Assembly: GCA_002372465.1 (NCBI GenBank)
Contig: DFGW01000245.1
Span: 1 to 5,328 of the forward strand
Direction: 5' to 3'
Length of the DNA: 5,328 nt
From: Butyrivibrio sp. UBA3740
GTDB lineage: Bacteria; Bacillota; Clostridia; Lachnospirales; Lachnospiraceae
Part shown: piece by piece, positions 1-5,328 of the stretch
Position numbering within the stretch: position 1 is the stretch's first letter
Layout of the letters: each line of letters starts with the position of its first letter
Program-made: the position numbers and the translations under genes
Notes under the pieces: generated by a model
Databases searched by the model: none
What the model was told of the DNA's origin: nothing
Seen by the model: the letters and a program-made list of their open reading frames with translations, nothing else

Positions 1-83
1 GCCGGCATGTCGGAATGGCAGACGATGCAGACTCAAAATCTGTTGTGGGTAACCACGTGTGGGTTCAAGTCCCACTGCCGGCA
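1..83 (+). tRNA. tRNA-Leu, anticodon CAA
   Basis: Complete cloverleaf with a long class II variable arm. The acceptor stem is GCCGGCA (1-7) with TGCCGGC (76-82), with discriminator A83. The D stem is TCG/CGA (10-12 with 23-25). The anticodon stem is GCAGA/TCTGT (27-31 with 39-43), enclosing loop CTCAAAA with anticodon CAA at 34-36, which reads the Leu codon TTG. The variable arm (44-58) forms its own 5-bp stem, TGTGG/CCACG. The T arm is GTGGG/CCCAC around TTCAAGT (59-75). The bases after the discriminator are CTC, so CCA is not encoded and must be added after transcription. The gene begins at base 1, so its promoter lies outside the window. Confidence 0.97.
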
Positions 84-85
84 CT

Positions 86-116
86 CCCTTAACCTTCTGG
101 TTAAGGGCTTTTTTTT
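86..116 (+). terminator. Intrinsic terminator of the tRNA-Leu gene
   Basis: A perfect 9-bp stem, CCCTTAACC (86-94) with GGTTAAGGG (99-107), closes a TTCT tetraloop. It is followed by C and a run of eight T (109-116). It starts only two bases after the tRNA discriminator, so it ends the tRNA transcript and separates it from the esterase gene. Confidence 0.95.
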
Positions 117-153
117 CGCTTAAATAGCAGTGCTTTTGTGGCACAGGGGTTAT

Positions 154-159
154 AAGGAG
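154..159 (+). promoter_or_regulatory. Shine-Dalgarno site fixing the esterase start at 166
   Basis: AAGGAG lies six bases before the ATG at 166. The same frame is open back to an ATG at 130, but that start has no ribosome-binding site and would put 12 non-signal residues, including charged ones, ahead of the signal peptide. The 166 start gives a textbook lipoprotein signal. No convincing promoter is visible in the 49 bases between the tRNA terminator and this ATG. TATAAG at 151-156 overlaps the Shine-Dalgarno and lacks a -35 partner. Confidence 0.85.
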
Positions 160-165
160 AAAGGT

Positions 166-1356
166 ATGAAAAGAACTTTAGGAAAAATAACAGCGATATT
201 TGTACTGACTGCGCTTTTGGGTGTTTCGGGCTGTGGGAAAGCCGGTTTAGCTAGCGACAATGAATCAGGTCAGAAAACTGGAAGCAGTCAGGTTAAAACT
301 ACAACTACGTCTAGGCAGAACGCTCTTTTGGGCGTTACTGTTAATACTACTGTCAGAAAGACAGGACAATATCCCGAAAGCTTTGTGCTGGAATATGAGG
401 ATGAGATTTCGGTAAAAGAACTTGATCCCACACTTTTTAAGCTTCAGGGAAAGGCAGGCATGTGGGGAAGTGATGATACCAGGGATTTTGAGTGCAGCTT
501 TGAAAGCGTAGAAGCTGATGGTAAAAGCCTGACCCTGGTCCCAAAGGACTTTCCTGAGAAGTATTTCTACGTGCAGGATTTTACAGTGACCTGTGAGGAG
601 CATCCTGAATTTGACTTTACCAATAAGGACATCAGCAGCATTGTTACACCTGTTGCTGATTCTTTTGAGACCAAACACAATGACAGTACTATTTCTTTTG
701 ACTATAAGCTCTTTACACCTAAGGAAGATAAGAACATGCCGATAGTTGTTGTGTTCCATGGCTACGGTGATACCAGTAACCTTTTGACCTACAGAACAGC
801 AGTAGAGTGGGCTGAGCCCGAGAATCAGCAGGTAAGACCCTGCTATGTACTGGCTCCTGTTATTGAAGGCGACACCTATTTTGGTCCGGCTGACAGAGAT
901 AAGATTTATACGGCTCTTAAAGACATTCTGGATGGAATGATATCTGAGGGAAAGGTCAATCCTGACAAGGTCTATATTATGGGAAATTCCTATGGCGGAG
1001 TCGCTACCATAGAGTACTGTGAGAAGTACCCTGAGTCGGTTGCTGCAGCCCTGGCTCTTTGCCCGGCCCTGAATTATGCCACCAACGCAACCATGAACCT
1101 TAAGAATATGCTGGATGTACCTGTATGGTTTGCCCAGGCAACCCACGACAATACGATCCCAGTTTCGGCCAGCCAGATCGCTGTTAAATCTTTGGAAAAA
1201 CAGGGCGCTAAGGAAGTTAAGTACACGGAATATTCTGATGAGGAGATGAATGCTGCCGGGGCTGACAGTGCACCCGATTCCACCTATAGCTATCATCATG
1301 TGGAGCTGGCTGTGATGGAAGACCCTGCCTACCAGGAATGGCTTTTTTCCCACTGA
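166..1356 (+). CDS. Lipoprotein alpha/beta-hydrolase esterase with N-terminal Ig-like region
   Basis: A 396-residue predicted surface lipoprotein, probably a carboxylesterase. The signal peptide is residues 1-22: positive MKR, a hydrophobic core, then lipobox VSGC with Cys23 as the lipidated residue. Residues about 24-52 are a Ser/Thr/Gln-rich linker. Residues about 53-165 are beta-rich and resemble the Ig-like domain that precedes the hydrolase in EstA-type esterases. The hydrolase domain (about 175-396) has the oxyanion-loop motif HGYGD (198-202), nucleophile elbow GNSYGG with Ser275, acid Asp328 in THDNTIP, and a catalytic His at 377 or 378 in a YHH motif. The order and spacing fit the esterase/PHB-depolymerase/prolyl-oligopeptidase-like group. 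Acting outside the cell, it may remove acetyl or feruloyl groups from plant polysaccharide, but the substrate is inferred only. It stands alone: a terminator precedes it and a new promoter follows. No terminator hairpin is obvious after its TGA. Confidence 0.87.
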   Translation: MKRTLGKITAIFVLTALLGVSGCGKAGLASDNESGQKTGSSQVKTTTTSRQNALLGVTVNTTVRKTGQYPESFVLEYEDEISVKELDPTLFKLQGKAGMWGSDDTRDFECSFESVEADGKSLTLVPKDFPEKYFYVQDFTVTCEEHPEFDFTNKDISSIVTPVADSFETKHNDSTISFDYKLFTPKEDKNMPIVVVFHGYGDTSNLLTYRTAVEWAEPENQQVRPCYVLAPVIEGDTYFGPADRDKIYTALKDILDGMISEGKVNPDKVYIMGNSYGGVATIEYCEKYPESVAAALALCPALNYATNATMNLKNMLDVPVWFAQATHDNTIPVSASQIAVKSLEKQGAKEVKYTEYSDEEMNAAGADSAPDSTYSYHHVELAVMEDPAYQEWLFSH

Positions 1357-1358
1357 TA

Positions 1359-1374
1359 TAACGTAATAACGTAA
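1359..1374 (+). repeat. Tandem 8-bp direct repeat in the promoter of the HD-GYP gene
   Basis: TAACGTAA occurs twice without a gap (1359-1366 and 1367-1374), starting three bases after the esterase stop. It covers the place where a -35 box would sit relative to the extended -10 at 1381-1389. Each unit carries an ACGT core, itself palindromic. The placement would suit an activator or repressor site, but no known consensus is recognised and the region is AT-rich. Confidence 0.6.
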
Positions 1375-1380
1375 CTTATA

Positions 1381-1389
1381 TGATATAAT
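1381..1389 (+). promoter_or_regulatory. Extended -10 promoter for the HD-GYP gene
   Basis: TGATATAAT is a TGn motif joined to a perfect TATAAT (1384-1389). The bases 16-18 upstream do not resemble TTGACA, which is usual for extended -10 promoters of the vegetative sigma factor. Transcription would begin near 1396, leaving a leader of about 42 bases with an AAAAGGG Shine-Dalgarno at 1424-1430, seven bases before the ATG. Confidence 0.7.
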
Positions 1390-1437
1390 ATAAATAGTGT
1401 TGTTAGTCATTATTTCAATTGGGAAAAGGGCATAAGC

Positions 1438-2532
1438 ATGAAGCTGGTATCAGTTAATAACCTCATACCCGGAATGGTGGTTTCCGAGAACATTTATACT
1501 CTGGATGACAGGCTTGTCCTTCCGAAGGATACTGTTCTTGATGAGAAGGACATTGAGAGGATAAAGTCTCACTCTCTCTACAATATATTTGTGGAAGATG
1601 AGATGAAGGCTGTTGCACCTAAGAAAGAGGGGGCAAAGGCATCCGGTGGAGCTGATATTTCCTATGCGGAAAAGATAAGGAACACTGAAGAGTTTATCAG
1701 GTTCAAGCAGGATATCGAGGAAAACGCCGAGAAGCTCGAGGAATATTTCCGGATGCTGGCCAATGAATCTGTTCCCCTTGATGTGGACAAACTGACAGAG
1801 CCGGTATATCACCTCTTCGTGGAAGCAGGTGGTACAGCGGGCATTTTTGATATGCTTCATAACCTAAGGGACAATTCTGATGCAGTCTATATGCATTCCC
1901 TGAACGTATCTCTTATAAGCAACACTCTGGCAACCTGGATGAGGCTTCCTCAGGAGAAGATTCAGGTAGCAACTGCAGCTGGTCTTCTTCATGACATCGG
2001 AAAGATGCTTGTTCCTTCAGAACTTCTGAAAAAGACAGATCCCTTAACCGAATATGAGCAGAAGGTCATGGACCAGCATGTCGTAAAAGGATATGAGCTG
2101 GTGAAGGATAAAGATATAGATACCCATATTAAAAATGCTATCCTTATGCATCATGAGCTTTGTGATGGAACGGGCTTTCCCTTTCATATCAAGGGAGACA
2201 AGATTGACGAGATTGCATCCATTGTTACTGTTGCCAATGTCTACGACAACCTCACCACGAAAAAGACCTACCGGGCGCCTATATGCCCCTTTGAAGTAAT
2301 AGCACAGTTTGAGGATGAGGGGCTTCAGAAATATGAGCCCAATGCTATTATGACCTTCCTCACAAATATAGTTAATACATTTATCGCCAACAGAGTCATG
2401 CTTAACAGTGGACAGACTGGGGAGATAGTCTTTATAAATCCCGATCATCTATCCAGACCTATGGTCAAGTGCGGGGAACAGTTTGTGGACCTTGCCAAGG
2501 ACCGTGGTCTTTCCATCGTTGCAGTCATTTAA
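1438..2532 (+). CDS. HD-GYP-type protein, possible altered c-di-GMP phosphodiesterase
   Basis: 364 residues, soluble, with no signal peptide or membrane segment. The N-terminal region (about 1-55; IPGMVVSENIY, then LPKDTVLDEKDIERI) is the small domain often found before HD-GYP in Firmicutes. A Lys/Glu-rich, probably helical stretch follows (about 60-110). The HD-GYP domain (about 135-320) shows MHSLNV (His153), HDIGK (His185, Asp186, Lys189), DQH (His214), and HHELCDGTGFP (238-248), a variant of the usual HHExxDGSGYP. VANVYDNLT (265-273) stands where the family normally has VADxxDALT. The C-terminal piece TGEIVFINPDHLSRP (327-341) is typical of the group. HD-GYP enzymes hydrolyse cyclic di-GMP using a metal cluster. 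By spacing, one metal-binding Asp is Asn267 here, so activity may be reduced or the protein may act as a sensor. No receiver, PAS or membrane input domain is present. It appears to be a single-gene transcript with its own promoter and terminator-like hairpin. Confidence 0.9.
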   Translation: MKLVSVNNLIPGMVVSENIYTLDDRLVLPKDTVLDEKDIERIKSHSLYNIFVEDEMKAVAPKKEGAKASGGADISYAEKIRNTEEFIRFKQDIEENAEKLEEYFRMLANESVPLDVDKLTEPVYHLFVEAGGTAGIFDMLHNLRDNSDAVYMHSLNVSLISNTLATWMRLPQEKIQVATAAGLLHDIGKMLVPSELLKKTDPLTEYEQKVMDQHVVKGYELVKDKDIDTHIKNAILMHHELCDGTGFPFHIKGDKIDEIASIVTVANVYDNLTTKKTYRAPICPFEVIAQFEDEGLQKYEPNAIMTFLTNIVNTFIANRVMLNSGQTGEIVFINPDHLSRPMVKCGEQFVDLAKDRGLSIVAVI

Positions 2533-2542
2533 ACAATTTGCA

Positions 2543-2586
2543 CAAAAACGGGAAACGAAAATTGTAAAATGCGTTTCTTGTTTTTG
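2543..2586 (+). terminator. Long hairpin after the HD-GYP gene, probable intrinsic terminator
   Basis: The arms 2543-2557 and 2572-2586 pair over 15 bp with no mismatch, counting two G-U wobbles at 2550-2579 and 2551-2578. The loop is 14 bases (2558-2571). The top of the stem (GGGAAACG with CGTTTCTT) is the stable part. The base consists of an A run on the 5' side and TTGTTTTTG on the 3' side, so the T run can serve as a U-tract and the element could work on either strand. It begins 10 bases after the TAA at 2532. The large loop and modest G+C make it weaker than the tRNA terminator. Confidence 0.6.
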
Positions 2587-2612
2587 CTTACTCCATTTGG
2601 TACTATGAATTC

Positions 2613-2645
2613 ATGGAAACTGGGAATCTGAAAAAGGGTTTCCAT
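2613..2645 (+). repeat. Inverted repeat ATGGAAAC/GTTTCCAT upstream of the glycosyltransferase-like gene
   Basis: A perfect 8-bp inverted repeat (2613-2620 with 2638-2645), extended by a T-G wobble (2621 with 2637), encloses a 15-base loop. It ends 42 bases before the ATG at 2688 and has no T run after it, so it is not a simple terminator. TATTAT (2645-2650) touches its right arm and is a possible -10 box, though no good -35 is seen. It could be an operator or a leader structure. The rest of the gap 2533-2687 holds the hairpin at 2543-2586 and no credible gene. Confidence 0.5.
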
Positions 2646-2687
2646 ATTATCGTAAAGGCCGATGAAATGGCAGAATAGGATGGAAGA

Positions 2688-4166
2688 ATGACTGACAGAG
2701 CAAAGGTGATTTTTGGGAATCAAATAAGTGATAAGGCATACAGAAATGCCATTAAATCCAAGAAGAAATTCATCAGAAAATACGGTGATGATTCAAATGT
2801 GGATTATAAGATCAGGGTTTCTGATAACGAAGTTATAGGACCCCTTCTTGGTGTAAAGAATATAGATGTTACAGCCAAGATTCCTTCTAACGAAGGCGAG
2901 ATGGATACCGAAAAGGGTATCATTGTAGGTAACATCAGAATGGGTTTTGGCCACTACCGTATCTCAATGGCCATGGCTTCATATGCAAGACACCTTGGAT
3001 ATGTTCCCTACTGGATGGATCTGAACTCCTTTAAAGAGACTACATGTACAAAGGTCATTGGAGCCCAGAATGATCTTTACTCACTGGGGTCCAGGCTTTC
3101 CAAGAACCCAATCTTTAACAAGCTGGTTTGGGAGCCTACTAACTACGAGGGCTTCAGAGCACTCACCTATAACTCTTCAGATCAGAAGAATGCAGAGCTT
3201 ATGGCTCCTGTTTATAAAAATGTACCAAAGGAAATCCCGGTCATTGCAACCCATGTCTGGCCTGCCCAGGCTGCAATACACGCCGGAATGAAATATGTGG
3301 TAAATGCAATTCCCGATAACTGGCCAATGGCCCTTCATCTTTCCGAAGGCTCTGTCCACACCATTCAGTGCAAGAACGCTTACATGGGGTACAGGATCCT
3401 CAACGGAATGAACAAGAAGAATGTATGTAAGCCAATGCCACAGGAGTCTTTGGTATACACAGGTCACTATATCGACTATGAGCTTGTGAGCAATATTGAA
3501 GCTGATTGCCGGGCCAGGGTTGACAGGAAGAATACCGGAAAGCCCATGAGATTTCTTTTGACCATCGGCGGAGCCGGAGCTCAGAAGGAGATCTTTGCTG
3601 AGATTATCAAACACCTGATCCCTCTTATCAAGCAGAAAAAAGCCGCCCTTTATGTCAATGTCGGCGATTACAGAAACGTTTGGGATGAGCTGGTAAAAGA
3701 GATCCCGGGGATGAAAGAACTTGCATCAGAGCACATGGATAACTGGGAGGATACACTTTCATTTACTCAGAAAGCTCTTTTGCCTGAGACAGAAGTTACA
3801 GGAATCCACGGATTCTATCATAAAGATATATTTAAGGCAGTTTACGCCACAAACCTTCTCATGAGAAGCTGCGATGTTCTGGTGACAAAGCCAAGTGAAC
3901 TTGCTTTTTATCCGGTTCCAAAGCTCTTTATCAAGAGAGTGGGTAAGCATGAGATGTGGGGGGCCATCCACTCTGCAGAGATCGGCGACGGTACACTGGA
4001 GTGCAGAGATATACCTCACACAATTCAGATGCTGGATCAGTTCCTTGAGACAAATCTCTTGGATGAGATGTGTGACAGTATCAGGGAGAACAACAAGGCC
4101 GGTATTTACGACGGCGCTAAGAAAGTAGTTGAGCTTGCTGTTAAGCTCAAGGAGGGTGGAAGATAA
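2688..4166 (+). CDS. GT-B-like glycosyltransferase-family protein (MurG/MGDG-synthase-like), function unknown
   Basis: 492 residues, no signal peptide or clear membrane helix. I do not recognise a named family, but the motif order fits a GT-B fold of the MurG/MGDG-synthase kind. A short Lys-rich N-terminus (1-70) comes first. MGFGHYRISMAMASYA (85-100) resembles the Gly-rich GxGH loop plus helix of the N-terminal half. VIATHVWPAQAA (185-196) and a following Asp-Asn-Trp segment (210-212) match the 'thPxP ... vvTDxxxhxxW' region. VYTGHYID (256-263) resembles the 'xTGiPv' hinge. FLLTIGGAGAQKE (289-301) opens the C-terminal half, and RSCDVLVTKPSELAFYP (393-409) matches the 'aDlvitKpGGxtxxE' donor-site motif, with a conserved Lys-Pro and Glu404. 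The likely role is sugar transfer from a nucleotide sugar in the cytosol, but donor and acceptor are unknown and the KPSE sequence is unusual. The start is the first ATG after an in-frame TAG at 2676-2678, with AGGA at 2677-2680. The gene overlaps the symporter gene by one base (TAATG), implying joint expression. Confidence 0.6.
   Translation: MTDRAKVIFGNQISDKAYRNAIKSKKKFIRKYGDDSNVDYKIRVSDNEVIGPLLGVKNIDVTAKIPSNEGEMDTEKGIIVGNIRMGFGHYRISMAMASYARHLGYVPYWMDLNSFKETTCTKVIGAQNDLYSLGSRLSKNPIFNKLVWEPTNYEGFRALTYNSSDQKNAELMAPVYKNVPKEIPVIATHVWPAQAAIHAGMKYVVNAIPDNWPMALHLSEGSVHTIQCKNAYMGYRILNGMNKKNVCKPMPQESLVYTGHYIDYELVSNIEADCRARVDRKNTGKPMRFLLTIGGAGAQKEIFAEIIKHLIPLIKQKKAALYVNVGDYRNVWDELVKEIPGMKELASEHMDNWEDTLSFTQKALLPETEVTGIHGFYHKDIFKAVYATNLLMRSCDVLVTKPSELAFYPVPKLFIKRVGKHEMWGAIHSAEIGDGTLECRDIPHTIQMLDQFLETNLLDEMCDSIRENNKAGIYDGAKKVVELAVKLKEGGR
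4149..4156 (+). promoter_or_regulatory. Shine-Dalgarno of the symporter gene inside the upstream gene
   Basis: AAGGAGGG lies within the last codons of the glycosyltransferase-like gene, nine bases before the ATG at 4166. It fixes the symporter start and, with the TAATG stop/start overlap (4164-4168), indicates coupled translation of the two genes. Confidence 0.85.
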
Positions 4167-5328
4167 TGGAACAGAAGATGAAATTAAGCGGAGCAGCTAA
4201 AGCCTCCTATGGACTTGGGGCAGTTGGAAAAGACATGGTGTATATGCTCTCTGCATCATATGTGTTATATTATTTTCAGGATATTCTTGGAGTAAGCGCC
4301 GCAGCTATGGGGGTAATACTTATGGTTGCCAGAGTGTTTGACGCCTTTAACGATCCTATCATGGGTGCAATTGTTGCAAAGACCAAGACTAAATGGGGCA
4401 AATTCAGACCATGGCTTCTTATCGGAACAGTTACTAATGCCATTGTCCTGGCCCTTATGTTCTCAGCTCCGCCTTCACTTTCTCCAAGCGGAATGGTCAC
4501 TTATGCGGCAGTTACCTATATTGTTTGGGGTGTTACCTACACCATGATGGATATCCCATACTGGTCAATGATTCCTGCTTTTACTGAGGGTGGAAAAGAG
4601 CGTGAAGGTCTTACAACTCTTGCCCGTTCCTGTGCAGGTGTCGGATCAGCTCTAATTACCATTGTTACTGTTATTTCAGTATCAGCTCTGGGCCATATGT
4701 TTGGTGGCGCAGGAATTTCCGACAGGGAAGTTGAGAGGATCGGTTTCTCATATTTTGCAATTGCAGTAGCTATTCTCTTTGTTATTTTCACAGTGATCTG
4801 CTGCATCAATGTAAAAGAGAAGTCTTCAGTAGATATGAAGACTGCATCTATCGGTGAGATGTTCAAGGCTCTGATCCAGAACGACCAGGCTATGGCAGTT
4901 GTAGTAGCTATCGTTGTGGTAAACTGCTCCATCTACATCACATCAAATCTTGTAATTTATTTCTTTAAATACGATTTTGGCGGAACCGGATGGAAGGGAG
5001 ATTATACACTGTTCTCTACATTCGGAGGCGGAATACAGATCCTTTCAATGATGATCCTGTATCCTTTCCTTAGAAGATTCTTTACATCAATTAAGATCTA
5101 CTTTATAAGCATGGGAATGGCCATCGCAGGATATATCTCACTTCTTATCCTTGCCTCCACATCAATGAGCAATGTATTTCTTTTGTTCATTCCCGGATTC
5201 TTTATCTTTGCAGCCAACGGAATGCTGGCGGTTATCACCACTGTATTCCTTGCAAACACTGTTGACTATGGCGAACTTAAGAACTACAGAAGAGATGAAT
5301 CCGTTATTTTCTCCATGCAGACCTTCGT
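4166..5328 (+). CDS. GPH-family (MelB-type) cation:sugar symporter, 3' end outside window
   Basis: An open frame with no stop to the window edge; 387 residues are visible out of about 450-480 usual for the family. An integral membrane protein of the major facilitator superfamily; roughly ten of twelve helices are present. It carries the MelB signature motifs: GKD (Asp23), VARVFDAFNDPIMG (54-67) with the two cation/sugar-site Asps as Asp59 and Asp63, KWGKFRPW (76-83), MDIPYWSMIP (128-137) with Asp129 and Trp133, Arg154 in TLAR, and near the edge VDYGELKNYRRDES, which matches VDYGEYKxxxRxES of E. coli MelB. The known family role is uptake of a glycoside, pentoside or hexuronide driven by Na+ or H+. 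Retention of the coupling Asps argues for active symport; the substrate cannot be told. It is co-transcribed with the preceding glycosyltransferase-like gene. The last helices and the conserved Lys of helix XI lie beyond the window. Confidence 0.92.
   Translation, partial: MEQKMKLSGAAKASYGLGAVGKDMVYMLSASYVLYYFQDILGVSAAAMGVILMVARVFDAFNDPIMGAIVAKTKTKWGKFRPWLLIGTVTNAIVLALMFSAPPSLSPSGMVTYAAVTYIVWGVTYTMMDIPYWSMIPAFTEGGKEREGLTTLARSCAGVGSALITIVTVISVSALGHMFGGAGISDREVERIGFSYFAIAVAILFVIFTVICCINVKEKSSVDMKTASIGEMFKALIQNDQAMAVVVAIVVVNCSIYITSNLVIYFFKYDFGGTGWKGDYTLFSTFGGGIQILSMMILYPFLRRFFTSIKIYFISMGMAIAGYISLLILASTSMSNVFLLFIPGFFIFAANGMLAVITTVFLANTVDYGELKNYRRDESVIFSMQTF

Noticed and set aside
1..83. tRNA-Leu 3' end as an integration site of a mobile element
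   Set aside because: No repeat of the tRNA 3' end elsewhere in the window and no integrase or phage gene.
130..144. Hairpin GTGCT/GGCAC upstream of the esterase as a regulatory element
   Set aside because: Only five pairs including one wobble, easily expected by chance.
265..1410. 381-codon open frame on the minus strand across the esterase gene
   Set aside because: Its translation has no recognisable domain and is rich in Ile, Ser, Arg and His in the manner of antisense frames. The + strand gene has a Shine-Dalgarno, signal peptide and full catalytic motifs.
2645..2650. TATTAT as a -10 promoter for the glycosyltransferase-like operon
   Set aside because: The bases 16-18 upstream (around 2622-2628) do not resemble a -35 box and there is no TGn extension. 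It remains possible but is not called as a promoter.
2613..2678. 21-codon open frame in phase with the glycosyltransferase-like gene, separated from it by TAG at 2676-2678
   Set aside because: No Shine-Dalgarno before its ATG and no sign that the TAG is read through. The main gene has its own start and ribosome-binding site after the stop.
2533..2687. Possible c-di-GMP or other riboswitch before the glycosyltransferase-like gene
   Set aside because: The two hairpins are AT-rich and lack the conserved loop sequences of the c-di-GMP-I/II classes or other riboswitches I know.
4537..4932. 131-codon minus-strand open frame inside the symporter gene
   Set aside because: Low-complexity Thr/Ile/Ala-rich translation, a mirror of membrane-helix codons; the + strand has clear MelB motifs.

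Overview
The window (about 45% G+C by eye) looks like chromosome from a Gram-positive, low-to-mid G+C anaerobe of the Clostridia. A Lachnospiraceae member such as Butyrivibrio or Roseburia fits best. The reasons are strong AAGGAG-type Shine-Dalgarno sites, a lipoprotein signal peptide, a tRNA gene without an encoded CCA end, an HD-GYP protein with the Firmicutes-style N-terminal domain, and a MelB-type sugar symporter. The taxon is an inference from style; no marker gene proves it.

Layout, all on the + strand: (1) a complete tRNA-Leu(CAA) gene at 1-83, followed at once by a strong intrinsic terminator (86-116). (2) A secreted lipoprotein esterase of the alpha/beta-hydrolase fold with an N-terminal Ig-like region (166-1356). 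(3) An 81-base gap with a near-ideal extended -10 promoter and a tandem 8-bp repeat, then an HD-GYP-type protein (1438-2532). (4) A 155-base gap with two inverted repeats, the first terminator-like. (5) A two-gene unit joined by a 1-base TAATG overlap: a soluble 492-residue protein whose motif order matches GT-B glycosyltransferases of the MurG/MGDG-synthase type (2688-4166), and a GPH/MelB-type cation:sugar symporter that runs off the right edge (4166-5328).

The first three units look independently transcribed: the tRNA has its own terminator, the HD-GYP gene has its own promoter and probable terminator. Only the last two genes are clearly coupled. The most interesting material is this glycosyltransferase-like plus symporter pair, whose joint job cannot be read directly. 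Next is the HD-GYP protein, which appears to lack one metal-binding Asp (Asn267 instead) while keeping the other core ligands. Third is the repeated GGAAAC/GTTTCC architecture before the pair. Nothing here resembles a mobile element, CRISPR array or defence system.
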